Source: Bacteroidales bacterium
Lineage (GTDB): Bacteria; Bacteroidota; Bacteroidia; Bacteroidales; P3
Length of the DNA: 64,000 nt
Assembly: GCA_900771365.1 (NCBI GenBank)
Contig: CAAGNU010000113.1
Coordinates: 1-64,000, forward strand
Reading direction: 5' to 3'
The translations under genes were made by a program, and so were the position numbers. The notes beneath the pieces were generated by a model. That model worked only from the letters and a program-made list of their open reading frames with translations. It was not told the origin of the DNA and ran no database searches. This document shows positions 1-9,006 of the stretch, piece after piece (position 1 is the first letter of the stretch; every line of letters begins with the position of its first letter).

Positions 1-465
1 ATTTACGGAAATTCGCGTTTAATTCACGGCAATTTTCGTTTTAAATAATCAGAGGTTGCCTTATGTTTATCAAAATATTGAATTAACACGAATAATTAGA
101 AGTCCCCTAAAGTTAATTTTGGGGCTCTTTCCGACACTTCTGAATTAACAAAAAAACTTAATAGCCGTTAACGCGGCGAGACTCCGCCCTGCCTTCGCCG
201 TGGCCAAGGAGTGCCTCCACCCTGCCTCCGCCCCTGCAGTCGGACCTACGGCGAAGCTACAGCGAAGGAAGGGCGAAGGTACGCTGGAACTGTTATGGGG
301 CTATTTCGAAGCTATTGGGGGGATAAAAAGCGCCATTTTCGAGCCAAGAAGTTTTTCGGGAAGTTCTTTTTTCAGGATGCTGGCACGGCGGCTTTTTAAC
401 AGAATCGTTAAAAAGAGGCGCTGCTGCATCTAAAGGCTGGAACGCCCACAGGTCATTCGTGGAGC
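1..465. other. gene-free left edge with C/G-rich repeat tract
   Basis: No convincing gene is seen. The first 180 bases are AT-rich. Bases about 181-297 hold a degenerate repeat of cgaagctac / cgaaggtac words like those at 14.3, 25.1, 28.7 and 39.9 kb. Short open frames across it are products of the repeat. Bases 390-430 contain gttaaaaagaggcgctgctgcatc, which loosely echoes the flank of the 117-bp element near 14.4 kb. Confidence 0.6.
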
Positions 466-3400
466 TTATTGCAGGCGGAGGATTTCGCGGAGCTCTTGGT
501 TGGAGAGCTGGCCTATCCAGTTCTCGCCCGTGGAGACGGTCATGTCGGCAAGGTCCTTTTTCTTTTGTATCATGGCGTCAATCTGCTCCTCAAAGGTTTT
601 CTGCGTGATGAAACGGTGCACCTGGACGTTCTTGTGCTGCCCTATGCGGTAGGCACGGTCCGTGGCCTGTGCCTCGACGGCAGGGTTCCACCAGAGGTCG
701 TAATGGATGACGTGGGTTGCGGCGGTGAGGTTGAGACCCGTGCCTGCGGCTTTGAGCGAGAGGATGAAGATGCGGTCGTCCGGGTCGTTCTGGAAACGCG
801 AGACCATCTCCTCGCGCTGCTTGAGGGTGCAGCCTCCGTGGTAGAACATGGGGGTGACATGGAGCTCGCGACTGACGATGCCGCTAAGGATAGCGCCCAT
901 CTCTTTGAACTGGGTGAAGACCAGCACTTTCTCGTTGGCATCCAAGATGCTGCGCAGCATATCGACGAGCATGACGGCCTTGCCAGAGAGGGCGACATCG
1001 GTGTTGGAGTCCTTGAGATACTGCGCGGGATGGTTGCATATCTGCTTGAGTGCGAGAATCATCTGGAGGATGAGGCCTTTGCGCTTGAAGAGGCTCTGGG
1101 CATCGTCGTCCGTGATGCCTTCGATAACGGCCATGCAGCTTTCGAGGGTCTCTTGGTAGAGGGCGGCCTGTTCGGGGGAGAGGGCGGCCAGCTCGTTGCG
1201 CACAATCTTGTCGGGCAGGTCGGAGATGATGCTCTTGTCGGTCTTGAGACGCCTGAGCATGAAGGGGGCTGTGACCTTCTTGAAACGCTCGGCAACACGC
1301 TGGTTGCCATCCTGCTGGATGGGTGTGGCGTATTGGGTCTTGAAGTCTTTGAGCGTGCCGAGATAGCCCGAATTGACAAAATCCATGATGCTCCAGTACT
1401 CGGAGAGGCGGTTTTCGACGGGGGTGCCGCTCATGGCGACACAATGGTTGGCGGAGAGGCTACGGATGGCCTTGCTTTGCGCGGTGTCGCTGTTCTTGAT
1501 GTTCTGGGCCTCATCGACCACAACAACGCTCCAGGTCTGTTTTTTCAGCTTGGCGGCATCCATGCGCACCACCCCATAGGTGGTGAGGAGGATGTCGGCC
1601 TCGCGGACCTCAGCATCAGAAAGGCTGCGGGAGGGGCCATGGTAGATGGCGGTACGGAGCCTGGGGGCGAAGCGGGCCACCTCGCTCTGCCAGTTGCTGA
1701 GCAGTCCCGTGGGAACGACGACGAGGGATTTGAAGGCTGGGTGATTTGACGATGGGGAGATTTGAAGATTTGAAGGCTCTTGACCTTCACCTTCCGAACC
1801 TTGCCCCTCGCCTTCCTCCTTCAGCTTTTGCAGCAGGGCGATTACCTGAAGAGTTTTGCCCAAGCCCATATCGTCGGCTATGATGCTACCGAAGCCCAGC
1901 TTCATGTTGCGGTACATCCACGAGTAGCCCCGCACCTGATAGGGACGGAGCTGTGCCTGCAAATCGTGCGGCAGGGGCACCTGAATATCGGTCGAATACT
2001 GGCGAATCTTCTCACGCAGTTCCTCGGACAGCTCGACAGGAACGCCCATATAGTCGCCACAAAAGGCCGCTTGCAGAAGGTCGGACGCCTTCAGTCGCGG
2101 CGGGGTGTCTAAGGCATGGCGAAGCTTTTGAAGAGAGGCCTCGTCGAGGTAGATATAGCGTTCCTTGAAACGCAGCAGTCCCGAAGCCCTGCCCAACATC
2201 TTTTCGAACTCCTCGGGGGTGAGGAACGTATCGCCCACAGCCACACGCCAGTCGAAGTCCAGCATCTGGTTCAACGAGAGGTGCGCCACTCCGTCCTGCG
2301 ATTTCGTGCGCAGGGAGACGGTCACATTGGGACGGATGAGCGACTGCAACGAACGGGGCATCACAATATTGACGCCCAAGAGACGCACGGCAGGCACCAC
2401 ATTCATCAGGAAGGGGACGAAGGTGTGCCGATTATACAGGATGCTCTGGGTGCCCTTGCTGTTGATATATTCGGACAGGCCGTCGATAATATCGCACAGG
2501 ACAGCGAGCTGCTGAAGCACCGCGAAGGCGTCCTCGGCAGCATCCTCGGAGCTCATGATTTCGGACAGGGGACGGTTATCGACCCACACATCCACAGCGA
2601 ATTGCGGTGTGTTGGCGGGACTCTTTAATTGAGAACTGCGTGGAATCCGTCCTTTTTGTCTTCCCTTCTTCGCATCTTCTAATCCTTCTTCGAGTTCGCA
2701 TTCCGCAATCTTGAAGGTCAGGGCATATTTGTTCTGGATATAATATCGGTCGAGCCATGAGCGGATGCCTCCGGGGACGTTTGTCTCGCCAATCTCGTCA
2801 AAAGCATACGACAACGAAGAGAAGAAGAGATTCTCGTACAAGGTGCCGCTCTTCAGGCGGTAGAGCAGCGCTATCAGCCTGGTGATGAACCTATTCAACA
2901 GCTGCACAGGCTGGCCGAGACGGGAGACCACGGCGGCTGTGGCTTCGTCAAGCATGGCAGGCTGCCAGACGATGCGATACAGGAGGTGCGTCGTCACCTT
3001 CTTGCGGACGACATTCTGTTCCTCCTTGGAATAAATCTGCGGAACGATGCAGCCGCGGGCCACAAGCTGCAAGGCACACAGCAACATGCTGCGCCAAGCC
3101 AAGGTGAGAGAATTGCCGTTGCGCACCTCGTTCGGCTCTATGTCTAACAAGCTCTGAAGGGAATCCCCATCCAAGGCAGGGCCGCACGGGTCGTCCTCCT
3201 CCCCATCAGAGGTTGTGGGGACTTCGTCCAGCCGTAGCTTACCATCCAGGACGTTCTTGGCACGCTTGACGATAGTGTTCAAGTCCTTCTTGTACGTCTC
3301 CTTGAAATCGCCCTGAAGGCAGAAGGCGGGAGAGGCTGGCAAAAGGTCGGAGAGAGCGGACGAGAGCTCGGGCAAAGAGGAATAGTCCGGCATGGCTCCA

Positions 3401-3996
3401 CCCTGGACATTCACCTTGAGCTGGCTGTTGCCGAACACAGACTCGATAGGTTCTACCTCCATCATCTGCTGCGAAACGGCGGCAATACCGCGACGCTCTA
3501 ACTCTTGCAGCAAATCGACCCCATGAAGCGAAAAGACCAAGAAGGGATTGTTGTCTATCTCTTTGCTCAGCTGGTATATCACAGCAGCAAGATGCTTGCA
3601 AGGGACAGCCCAGTCGGGACATGAGCAATTCATATCCCAGTCGCTCCAACGCTTGGGGAACAGTTGCAGCCCGGCCTTCTCGGCCATATCTACCAAAGAA
3701 CGGTCCAACTGGCGATTGAGCAGCTTGCTGAGCACTACGGGCTGGCGCACTATGAGGCTAACCAGCTTGTCGACATCTTTTTCGGAAAATTTGGGGAGCA
3801 CTATCCGCTCCGAGTATGGAGTGCGGCGAGAGCCCTGCACCTTGGCCTTGATTTCATTCCCCTTATAGGAGATGGACAGGACAGCACCTTGGCGGGCGTA
3901 GGTGGCACCTCGGGGAAGGCGATTGCTGTAATCAATATCATTCAGAGACTGGAGCCACTGTTCGCCCCACCATGTTTTGCCGAAAGTTGATGCCAT
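466..3996 (-). CDS. SWIM zinc-finger SNF2-family DEAD/DEAH helicase
   Basis: A 1176-residue Swi2/Snf2 ATPase, expected to translocate on double-stranded DNA and remodel DNA-protein complexes. A SWIM zinc finger (CxC...CxH, CSCPDWAVPCKHLAAV) lies near residues 124-139. The helicase core is C-terminal: Walker A DDMGLGKT near 709, DEAQ box near 827, and the C-terminal helicase lobe ends with the RAYRIGQ motif. This SWIM plus SNF2 layout is common in bacterial chromosomes. Two stretches look inserted: an acidic, Gly/Ser-rich segment near 728-751, just after motif I, and a basic segment near 430-458. Both are encoded by DNA resembling intergenic repeats of this genome. The ATG at 3996 is preferred; no strong ribosome site is seen. 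The gene appears monocistronic. Its cellular role is not known from sequence. Confidence 0.93.
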   Translation of the reverse strand: MASTFGKTWWGEQWLQSLNDIDYSNRLPRGATYARQGAVLSISYKGNEIKAKVQGSRRTPYSERIVLPKFSEKDVDKLVSLIVRQPVVLSKLLNRQLDRSLVDMAEKAGLQLFPKRWSDWDMNCSCPDWAVPCKHLAAVIYQLSKEIDNNPFLVFSLHGVDLLQELERRGIAAVSQQMMEVEPIESVFGNSQLKVNVQGGAMPDYSSLPELSSALSDLLPASPAFCLQGDFKETYKKDLNTIVKRAKNVLDGKLRLDEVPTTSDGEEDDPCGPALDGDSLQSLLDIEPNEVRNGNSLTLAWRSMLLCALQLVARGCIVPQIYSKEEQNVVRKKVTTHLLYRIVWQPAMLDEATAAVVSRLGQPVQLLNRFITRLIALLYRLKSGTLYENLFFSSLSYAFDEIGETNVPGGIRSWLDRYYIQNKYALTFKIAECELEEGLEDAKKGRQKGRIPRSSQLKSPANTPQFAVDVWVDNRPLSEIMSSEDAAEDAFAVLQQLAVLCDIIDGLSEYINSKGTQSILYNRHTFVPFLMNVVPAVRLLGVNIVMPRSLQSLIRPNVTVSLRTKSQDGVAHLSLNQMLDFDWRVAVGDTFLTPEEFEKMLGRASGLLRFKERYIYLDEASLQKLRHALDTPPRLKASDLLQAAFCGDYMGVPVELSEELREKIRQYSTDIQVPLPHDLQAQLRPYQVRGYSWMYRNMKLGFGSIIADDMGLGKTLQVIALLQKLKEEGEGQGSEGEGQEPSNLQISPSSNHPAFKSLVVVPTGLLSNWQSEVARFAPRLRTAIYHGPSRSLSDAEVREADILLTTYGVVRMDAAKLKKQTWSVVVVDEAQNIKNSDTAQSKAIRSLSANHCVAMSGTPVENRLSEYWSIMDFVNSGYLGTLKDFKTQYATPIQQDGNQRVAERFKKVTAPFMLRRLKTDKSIISDLPDKIVRNELAALSPEQAALYQETLESCMAVIEGITDDDAQSLFKRKGLILQMILALKQICNHPAQYLKDSNTDVALSGKAVMLVDMLRSILDANEKVLVFTQFKEMGAILSGIVSRELHVTPMFYHGGCTLKQREEMVSRFQNDPDDRIFILSLKAAGTGLNLTAATHVIHYDLWWNPAVEAQATDRAYRIGQHKNVQVHRFITQKTFEEQIDAMIQKKKDLADMTVSTGENWIGQLSNQELREILRLQ
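1742..1812. repeat. GATTTGAAG stutter inside the SNF2 coding sequence
   Basis: On the plus strand this stretch reads gatttgacgatggggagatttgaag and continues into gaagatttgaaggctc. The 16 bases at 1764-1779 match 35496-35511, an intergenic repeat, exactly. It is in frame and encodes the acidic linker around residues 728-751 of the helicase. Confidence 0.6.
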
Positions 3997-4040
3997 TAGT
4001 TTCTAACAGATTGGAAGATTGGTATGTTTAAAAATATCGA

Positions 4041-4076
4041 TGCAAGCTTACGGATTTGGGAATCTGAAAGCTTGCA
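4041..4076 (-). terminator. hairpin downstream of the 4115-4798 gene
   Basis: TGCAAGCTT (4041-4049) pairs with AAGCTTGCA (4068-4076), with a further GATT/AATC inside. On the minus strand it is followed by TCGATATTTTT, so it could act as a Rho-independent terminator for the secreted-protein gene above it. Confidence 0.55.
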
Positions 4077-4114
4077 CCCTGAATTACTTTTTGATTTATA
4101 GAAGTTCTATGAGA

Positions 4115-4798
4115 TTACATGCACTGCCACTTGCGGATGAGGTAGCTGGTGAGGACGGAGGAGACGAGGAGCTTGGTGTTGGTGTCCAAGGAGGGTTCAA
4201 CCCAAACCTTGCCGTCGTCCTTGGTGTCGACTTTGCCAATCACCTTGTCTCCCTGGCGGACCTCATAGTAGCTGTGGTGGCGGTAGAGCATGACATCCTG
4301 GGGGAGGGAATAGTTGTTGCCATAGATGGAAAAGGCTATCTGGCCGTCGGGGCCAACAATAGCGCCACAGGTGAACTCTCGCTCACGACGTGAGACATCG
4401 CTGGCAAAGGTCCATTCGGTCTGGTCGGGAAGGGTGATCTTGGCCACGAAGGAGACATCGTTGCCAAGGTGCATGTTGAAGACGTTGTTCAGCTCGTTCA
4501 TGCCCTCGGGAAGGCCGTTTTCGGTGAGCACAACCTTAGCCTCAGCATCGCCACATATCTGATTGAATTTGTAGCGATACTGGTTTTTGAAATCGACCAG
4601 CACGCCCAGCACCGTTGTGTTGGACTTGGTGCTTTTCACCTTGATACGGGAGGTTTGGAACTCGCCGTAGGCAATCTTGTGTTTGAAACCCATGTTTTTT
4701 GCACCTGTTACAGAGTACCAATTAGCAGTCTCTTGTGCGGAGAGGAACTGCATAGCAGCAAATAGGAGTGCTGCAAAAAGGATTAATTTTCTCTTCAT
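4115..4798 (-). CDS. secreted protein of unknown function
   Basis: A 227-residue protein with a clear Sec signal peptide (Lys/Arg start, hydrophobic core, likely cleavage after LSAQ near residue 22). The mature part alternates hydrophobic and polar residues as in beta-rich periplasmic or surface proteins and has no catalytic motif I recognise. No lipobox and no T9SS C-terminal domain is visible. A TATCTTTGCA box lies about 140 bases upstream, with an inverted repeat next to it. A hairpin follows the stop, so the gene is probably monocistronic. Confidence 0.8.
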   Translation of the reverse strand: MKRKLILFAALLFAAMQFLSAQETANWYSVTGAKNMGFKHKIAYGEFQTSRIKVKSTKSNTTVLGVLVDFKNQYRYKFNQICGDAEAKVVLTENGLPEGMNELNNVFNMHLGNDVSFVAKITLPDQTEWTFASDVSRREREFTCGAIVGPDGQIAFSIYGNNYSLPQDVMLYRHHSYYEVRQGDKVIGKVDTKDDGKVWVEPSLDTNTKLLVSSVLTSYLIRKWQCM

Positions 4799-4937
4799 TT
4801 TTATCTTAATCTAATTAATAATTTACAACATAAAACATGATAATTGAACAACTCGGAACAACTTTTACATAGCAGAGAAGCTACATATATCATTGATATT
4901 AAAGCATATATTCAAATTACCATGAACATTTATTAGA

Positions 4938-4979
4938 TGCAAAGATACGAATATATTTTGAATAAAATATGCGTATCTA
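4938..4979 (-). promoter_or_regulatory. promoter box with adjacent inverted repeat
   Basis: Minus-strand TATCTTTGCA (4938-4947) is a Bacteroidota -7 box for the gene starting at 4798. Immediately upstream of it and overlapping it, AGATACG (4943-4949) pairs with CGTATCT (4972-4978), with ATATTTT / AAAATAT inside. This gives a 36-bp imperfect palindrome that spans the -7/-33 region and could be an operator. Confidence 0.5.
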
Positions 4980-5180
4980 ACTAATTAACTATATTTTATG
5001 ATATTTTGACATCTATAAACGAGAAGACTGAGAACAAAAAAGGTCGATTTTTGCAAAAAACGGCTTAATTGGGGACCATTTTTCAGTCCTTTCTCGCGTC
5101 TATGATAAAAAAAGTTTGATTTTTTCATAATTAATATACAGCATATTACATAAAAAATAATAGAAAAATGTAAAATAAAT

Positions 5181-5211
5181 TTTGCCATATCGAAAAAAAG
5201 TCGTACTTTTG
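5181..5211 (+). promoter_or_regulatory. promoter of tRNA-Glu
   Basis: TTTG (5181-5184), 19 bases, then TACTTTTG (5204-5211): a good match to the Bacteroidota vegetative promoter, ending 37 bases before the tRNA. Confidence 0.75.
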
Positions 5212-5248
5212 CACCCGATTTCGAGAGAGAAATCACCACAAACAAAAT

Positions 5249-5322
5249 GCCGCATTCGTCTAGTGGTCCAGGACAACTGCCTCTCACGCAGTAGATCATC
5301 AGTTCGACTCTGATATGCGGTA
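5249..5322 (+). tRNA. tRNA-Glu (anticodon CTC)
   Basis: A complete cloverleaf can be drawn. Acceptor GCCGCAT/ATGCGGT, D stem GTCT/GGAC, anticodon stem ACTGC/GCAGT with loop CTCTCAC (anticodon CTC, reading GAG), and T stem ATCAG/CTGAT with loop TTCGACT. The discriminator is A at 5322 and CCA is not encoded. The first acceptor pair is G-U rather than G-C, which is unusual. A promoter lies just upstream and a terminator just downstream, so it is a single-gene transcript. Confidence 0.93.
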
Positions 5323-5324
5323 CA

Positions 5325-5349
5325 AAAGACAACCTAAATGGTTGTCTTT
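5325..5349 (+). terminator. terminator of tRNA-Glu
   Basis: A perfect 10-bp stem AAAGACAACC / GGTTGTCTTT with a 5-base loop, followed by CTTTAT. It starts three bases after the tRNA. Confidence 0.85.
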
Positions 5350-5921
5350 CTTTATCTACAGCAATCCACTCCAAAACGATCACCCTTACTGTTTTTGCGG
5401 CGTTACCTTGCCTGCGATTCGCCACGAGCCCAGCTCATGGGAGGAACGCCACATCCGCAGCAGGCCAGCCACCACGAAGGCGAAAATGGGATGGACGCCA
5501 AGCACGCCCACAGAATCCAGTTCTACACATTACACGGCATTATACAATACACAAAGAACCAAAGCACAACATATATTATCTTATAGGTTACCCATCATTA
5601 TACCATAACACTTTGATGGGATTGTATAATGTATGGCCCTTTTTTCGGATCACTCTTGGTCTCGAAAATAAATTCTCGGACTCCTCATTCAAAAAAATCC
5701 TGCTCGCCTGCGAGATTCAAAAAAAGTAATTCCAAAATTCTAAATATTCTTGATTTTGAGTTAAAAAAAACACCATTATACATTTGTACATGGAACACAC
5801 AGACGCTTCCTATTTGCAGACATACACAACAAAGAAGCGGATTTCCCACGTTTATCAGCACGTGAGAAATCCGCCTGGGCAAGGCTTTATGCTTCGCTAT
5901 CGAAGGCCTATAGGACGTTCT
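5350..5921. other. gene-free region with inverted repeats
   Basis: No credible gene. Two nested inverted repeats are present: CATTATACAAT (5538-5548) with ATTGTATAATG (5621-5631), and CCCATCA (5591-5597) with TGATGGG (5614-5620). The stretch at 5640-5800 is AT-rich. Confidence 0.5.
5837..5874 (-). terminator. strong hairpin after the outer-membrane protein gene
   Basis: GCGGATTTC pairs with GAAATCCGC, extended inside by CACG/CGTG. It lies 48 bases past the stop of the gene ending at 5922. No clear T-run follows on the minus strand, so a role in termination or mRNA 3' protection is inferred. Confidence 0.5.
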
Positions 5922-6638
5922 TTAACGAACAGGGAACTGGTAGCCTACGGTGAGAAGCAAAGCACAGTTGTTGCCAAGGGTGACAACATTATTAGCGACA
6001 CCACTCTCGGAATTGTTGTTCAGGGCATCGGGGACATCCAGCACAGAGAGGAAGCCATAGTCGAGCTGCAGCATAACGGAGAGGTCTTTGTACTCATAGC
6101 CGAGACCGAGAAGCCAGTTGACATCAAGCGGCTTGAGCGTGTTGAACACGGGCTCAATCTTGTGATAGTTCCAAGTCTCTTGAGGAAGGCTGGGCGTGAC
6201 CTTGCGGTCGTCCATCGTGCCGAAGAGACCGTAGCTGACTGCAGGGCCGAGGGAGAGGAGCACATGATGGCCGGGCTGGCGGATGGGCAGCTCATAGCGG
6301 AACATGGCCAGAAGGGGGAGCTGGACATACCAAGCATCGTAATAGCCGTCACGAATAGAACGGGTGGCTTCGAGAACCTCCACGAACTTGGTGCCACGAC
6401 GGATGAGGTTGAGACCCGTCTGGAGATAGACATTCTCGGCCAAAAGGGACTCCGAGCCGCCGAAGCCGAAGGTGGCGAAACCGCCGATATTGGCAGCCAT
6501 GATGGGGGATGTCTGCGCCAAAACATCTACATGAGTAGCAATACCTGCACCTACACGAACACCGAAGTTTACAAACTGAGCCCGCGAGGTGACGGACATG
6601 GTGACAAGCACCGTCAGGACTATTAGAATCTTTTTCAT
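5922..6638 (-). CDS. outer-membrane beta-barrel protein (PorT-like/OMP_b-brl_2 type)
   Basis: A 238-residue protein with a signal peptide (MKKILIVLTVLVTMSVTSRAQ) followed by Gly- and aromatic-rich alternating strands such as FVNFGVRVGAGIATHV and GLGYEYKDLSVMLQLDYGF. This is the pattern of the small eight-stranded outer-membrane barrels of Bacteroidota. The last residues (LLLTVGYQFPVR) resemble a barrel-closing strand with a terminal aromatic. A TATTTTTGCA promoter box lies 21-30 bases upstream. Family assignment rests on composition and signal peptide, not on catalytic residues. Substrate or partner is unknown. Confidence 0.75.
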   Translation of the reverse strand: MKKILIVLTVLVTMSVTSRAQFVNFGVRVGAGIATHVDVLAQTSPIMAANIGGFATFGFGGSESLLAENVYLQTGLNLIRRGTKFVEVLEATRSIRDGYYDAWYVQLPLLAMFRYELPIRQPGHHVLLSLGPAVSYGLFGTMDDRKVTPSLPQETWNYHKIEPVFNTLKPLDVNWLLGLGYEYKDLSVMLQLDYGFLSVLDVPDALNNNSESGVANNVVTLGNNCALLLTVGYQFPVR

Positions 6639-6658
6639 ATTAGTGTGTAATAAAAACG

Positions 6659-6668
6659 TGCAAAAATA
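6659..6668 (-). promoter_or_regulatory. -7 promoter box, outer-membrane protein gene
   Basis: Minus-strand TATTTTTGCA, preceded by an A/T run. Confidence 0.6.
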
Positions 6669-6704
6669 CGATTTTTTTTTGAATTATCGTGTTTTTTTTA
6701 TCAT

Positions 6705-8879
6705 TTATAATTTGCGGTAGATGAAATCGGTCATCAACTGATAGAGGTTGAGACGAGTGTTGCCGCCGTAAATGCTATGATTCTTATTAGGATAGATGCG
6801 GAACTCAAACTGTTTGCCTGCTGCTTCAAGAGCGCTGACCATGTCTGCCGAATTTTGAAAATGGACGTTATCATCGCCCGTTCCATGAACGAGAAGATAG
6901 TTGCCCGAGAGCAGATTTGCAAAATTGAGGGGCGAATTGTCGTCATATCCGCGGGCATTATCCTGAGGACGCTGAAGGAAGCGCTCGGTGTAGATGTTGT
7001 CGTAGTAACGCCATGTGATGACAGGCGCAACAGCGATTGCGGACTTGAACACATCGTGGCCCTTGAGGATGGAGAGGGTGGAGAGATAGCCGCCAAAGCT
7101 CCAGCCAAAGATGCCGATACGAGTTTCGTCAATCCAACTCTTCTTGCCAAACCAGCGAGCGGCCTCGCAAGCATCCTCGCATTCCATGTGGCCGAGGTTC
7201 TTGTAGGTCATCTTCTTGAAATGAGCGCCACGACCGCCTGTTCCACGTCCGTCAAAGCAAGCCACGACGTAGCCGTGCTGGGCGAGCATGTGGAACCAAT
7301 AATAGTCGCTATAGCCATAGCTGTTGGTAACCTGCTGGTTGCCGGGACCGCCATAAACGTAGAAGAATAAGGGGTATTTCTTGGTGCTGTCGAAGTCGGG
7401 AGGCAGGATGACGTAGTAGTTCAGTTCTGTGCCGAGAGAGGTGGTGAGGGTGCCAAAAGTCTTATGTCCTGCGCCATACTCTTTCATACGCTGCTGCAAG
7501 TCAGCATTGTCCTGAAGGGTCTTCAGGAGTTTGCCGTTACTCGTATGAAGCGTGTAGATGGGTGCTGTGTTAGCATCGGTAAAGGTGCTGATATAGTAAT
7601 GGCAGTTTGCGCTGAAATCGGCATCGTACCAGCCAGGCTTGGTGCTCAGCTTGGTCTTCTTCTTTCCCTTGAAATCAATAGAATAGAGTTCTTTGTTGAT
7701 TGGTGAGGACTCGTGAGAGAGGTAATAGATAATGCCTGCCTTCTCATCAATAGCGCAGACGGAGACGACATCGTAGTCGCCCTTGGTAATCTGGTTGACG
7801 AGCTTGCCGTCCATATCATACATGTAGACATGGTTGTAGCCGTCACGCTCGCTGGTGAGGATCATGTGCTTGCCATCCTTGAGGAACACCCATGTCTCGG
7901 GAACCTCGACGTAAGCCTCGTCCTCTTCAGTATAAAGATTGCGGATAGCGCCTGTGTTGGCATCAGCCAAAAGGAGTTCCATCTTATCCTGAAGGCGGTT
8001 CATGCGCATCAACGCCAGCGTGTTGGGGGTGTTTGTCCACTGAATGCGAGGCATGTACTGGTCGTTCTGACTGCCCACATCGAGCTTGATGGTGTTCTGA
8101 GAATCCACATCATAAATCAGCACATCGACCACAGAATTGTCCTCGCCGGCCTTGGGATATTTATACGTGTAGTTTTCGGGATACAGCTCGCCCCACATCT
8201 GCATGGTGTACTCTTTCACCTGGCTTTCATCAAAGCGATAGAAGGCGATTTTTTTGCTATCGGGAGACCAATAGAAACCCTGCGTGATGGCGAACTCCTC
8301 TTCATAGACCCAGTCCGTAGTGCCGTTGATGATTTCATTCATCTTGCCATCCGTGGTAACCTGAGTCTCTTTGAGGGTGCTGAGCGACATCGTGTAAAGG
8401 TTGTTGTCTCTCACGAAAGCAACCATCTTACCGTTGGGCGACAACGTGGTGAGACGCTGCTTGCCATCCATCGTGAGGCAGACCATGCTGCCGTCCTCAA
8501 CATCATAAAGGTAGTAGGAACTTACACCACTATGGCGATAAATGGGCTCAAATTCTGCGCTGAGGAGAATCTTTTGCTCGTCCTGAGAGAAGGCATAGCT
8601 TTCAATAGGAGGCATCGGGCGGGCCTTCTTGCGCATAGGGTCGTTGAAAGCACACACCACACCTACCCTCTCACCTGTCTTGTAGCTGTATTTTTCAATC
8701 CCAGAACGTGTAAGCACACAATAATGCTCACCGTCTTTCATGGAGTGGATTTCGGCGATGCGATTGGGGCGGAAAGTACTTTTGGCCCAAATATCCTCCA
8801 GGGTTATCTGTTTCGTTTGGGCATTAGCCAAGCACGACATAGCCAAAAGCGCCATCATAGCAAGTATAATTTTCTTCAT
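6705..8879 (-). CDS. dipeptidyl peptidase IV (S9B prolyl peptidase)
   Basis: A 724-residue exported serine peptidase that removes N-terminal X-Pro/X-Ala dipeptides. It probably acts in the periplasm or at the cell surface in peptide nutrition. It has a signal peptide (cleavage near residue 21), an N-terminal beta-propeller (about 40-490) with the double-Glu substrate clamp in DWVYEEEF, and a C-terminal alpha/beta hydrolase domain. The catalytic triad is visible: Ser594 in GWSFGGY, Asp669 in HGTGDDNVHF and His701 in NKNHSIYGG. Length matches the family. A second S9 peptidase lies at 16343-18436. The intergenic stem-loop at 8921-8980 separates this gene from pckA. Confidence 0.95.
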   Translation of the reverse strand: MKKIILAMMALLAMSCLANAQTKQITLEDIWAKSTFRPNRIAEIHSMKDGEHYCVLTRSGIEKYSYKTGERVGVVCAFNDPMRKKARPMPPIESYAFSQDEQKILLSAEFEPIYRHSGVSSYYLYDVEDGSMVCLTMDGKQRLTTLSPNGKMVAFVRDNNLYTMSLSTLKETQVTTDGKMNEIINGTTDWVYEEEFAITQGFYWSPDSKKIAFYRFDESQVKEYTMQMWGELYPENYTYKYPKAGEDNSVVDVLIYDVDSQNTIKLDVGSQNDQYMPRIQWTNTPNTLALMRMNRLQDKMELLLADANTGAIRNLYTEEDEAYVEVPETWVFLKDGKHMILTSERDGYNHVYMYDMDGKLVNQITKGDYDVVSVCAIDEKAGIIYYLSHESSPINKELYSIDFKGKKKTKLSTKPGWYDADFSANCHYYISTFTDANTAPIYTLHTSNGKLLKTLQDNADLQQRMKEYGAGHKTFGTLTTSLGTELNYYVILPPDFDSTKKYPLFFYVYGGPGNQQVTNSYGYSDYYWFHMLAQHGYVVACFDGRGTGGRGAHFKKMTYKNLGHMECEDACEAARWFGKKSWIDETRIGIFGWSFGGYLSTLSILKGHDVFKSAIAVAPVITWRYYDNIYTERFLQRPQDNARGYDDNSPLNFANLLSGNYLLVHGTGDDNVHFQNSADMVSALEAAGKQFEFRIYPNKNHSIYGGNTRLNLYQLMTDFIYRKL

Positions 8880-8920
8880 AATATTATATTTAAGTTTGCC
8901 AACTGTATCGAAAACTCATA

Positions 8921-8980
8921 AAACTGAAAGAAATCTCCAGAGCGGGACATCATCCTTATTCTGGCTATTTCTTTCAGTTT
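8921..8980 (-). terminator. long stem-loop after pckA
   Basis: AAACTGAAAGAAAT (8921-8934) pairs perfectly with ATTTCTTTCAGTTT (8967-8980). An inner CCAGA/TCTGG stem adds to it. It begins 26 bases after the pckA stop and ends in TTTTAT on the minus strand. Confidence 0.75.
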
Positions 8981-9006
8981 TCATCCTTTAGAATCAGCCT
9001 AACGGA

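Noticed and set aside
200..433. Small open frames at the left edge
   Set aside because: They translate the cgaag repeat tract and have no promoter or ribosome site.
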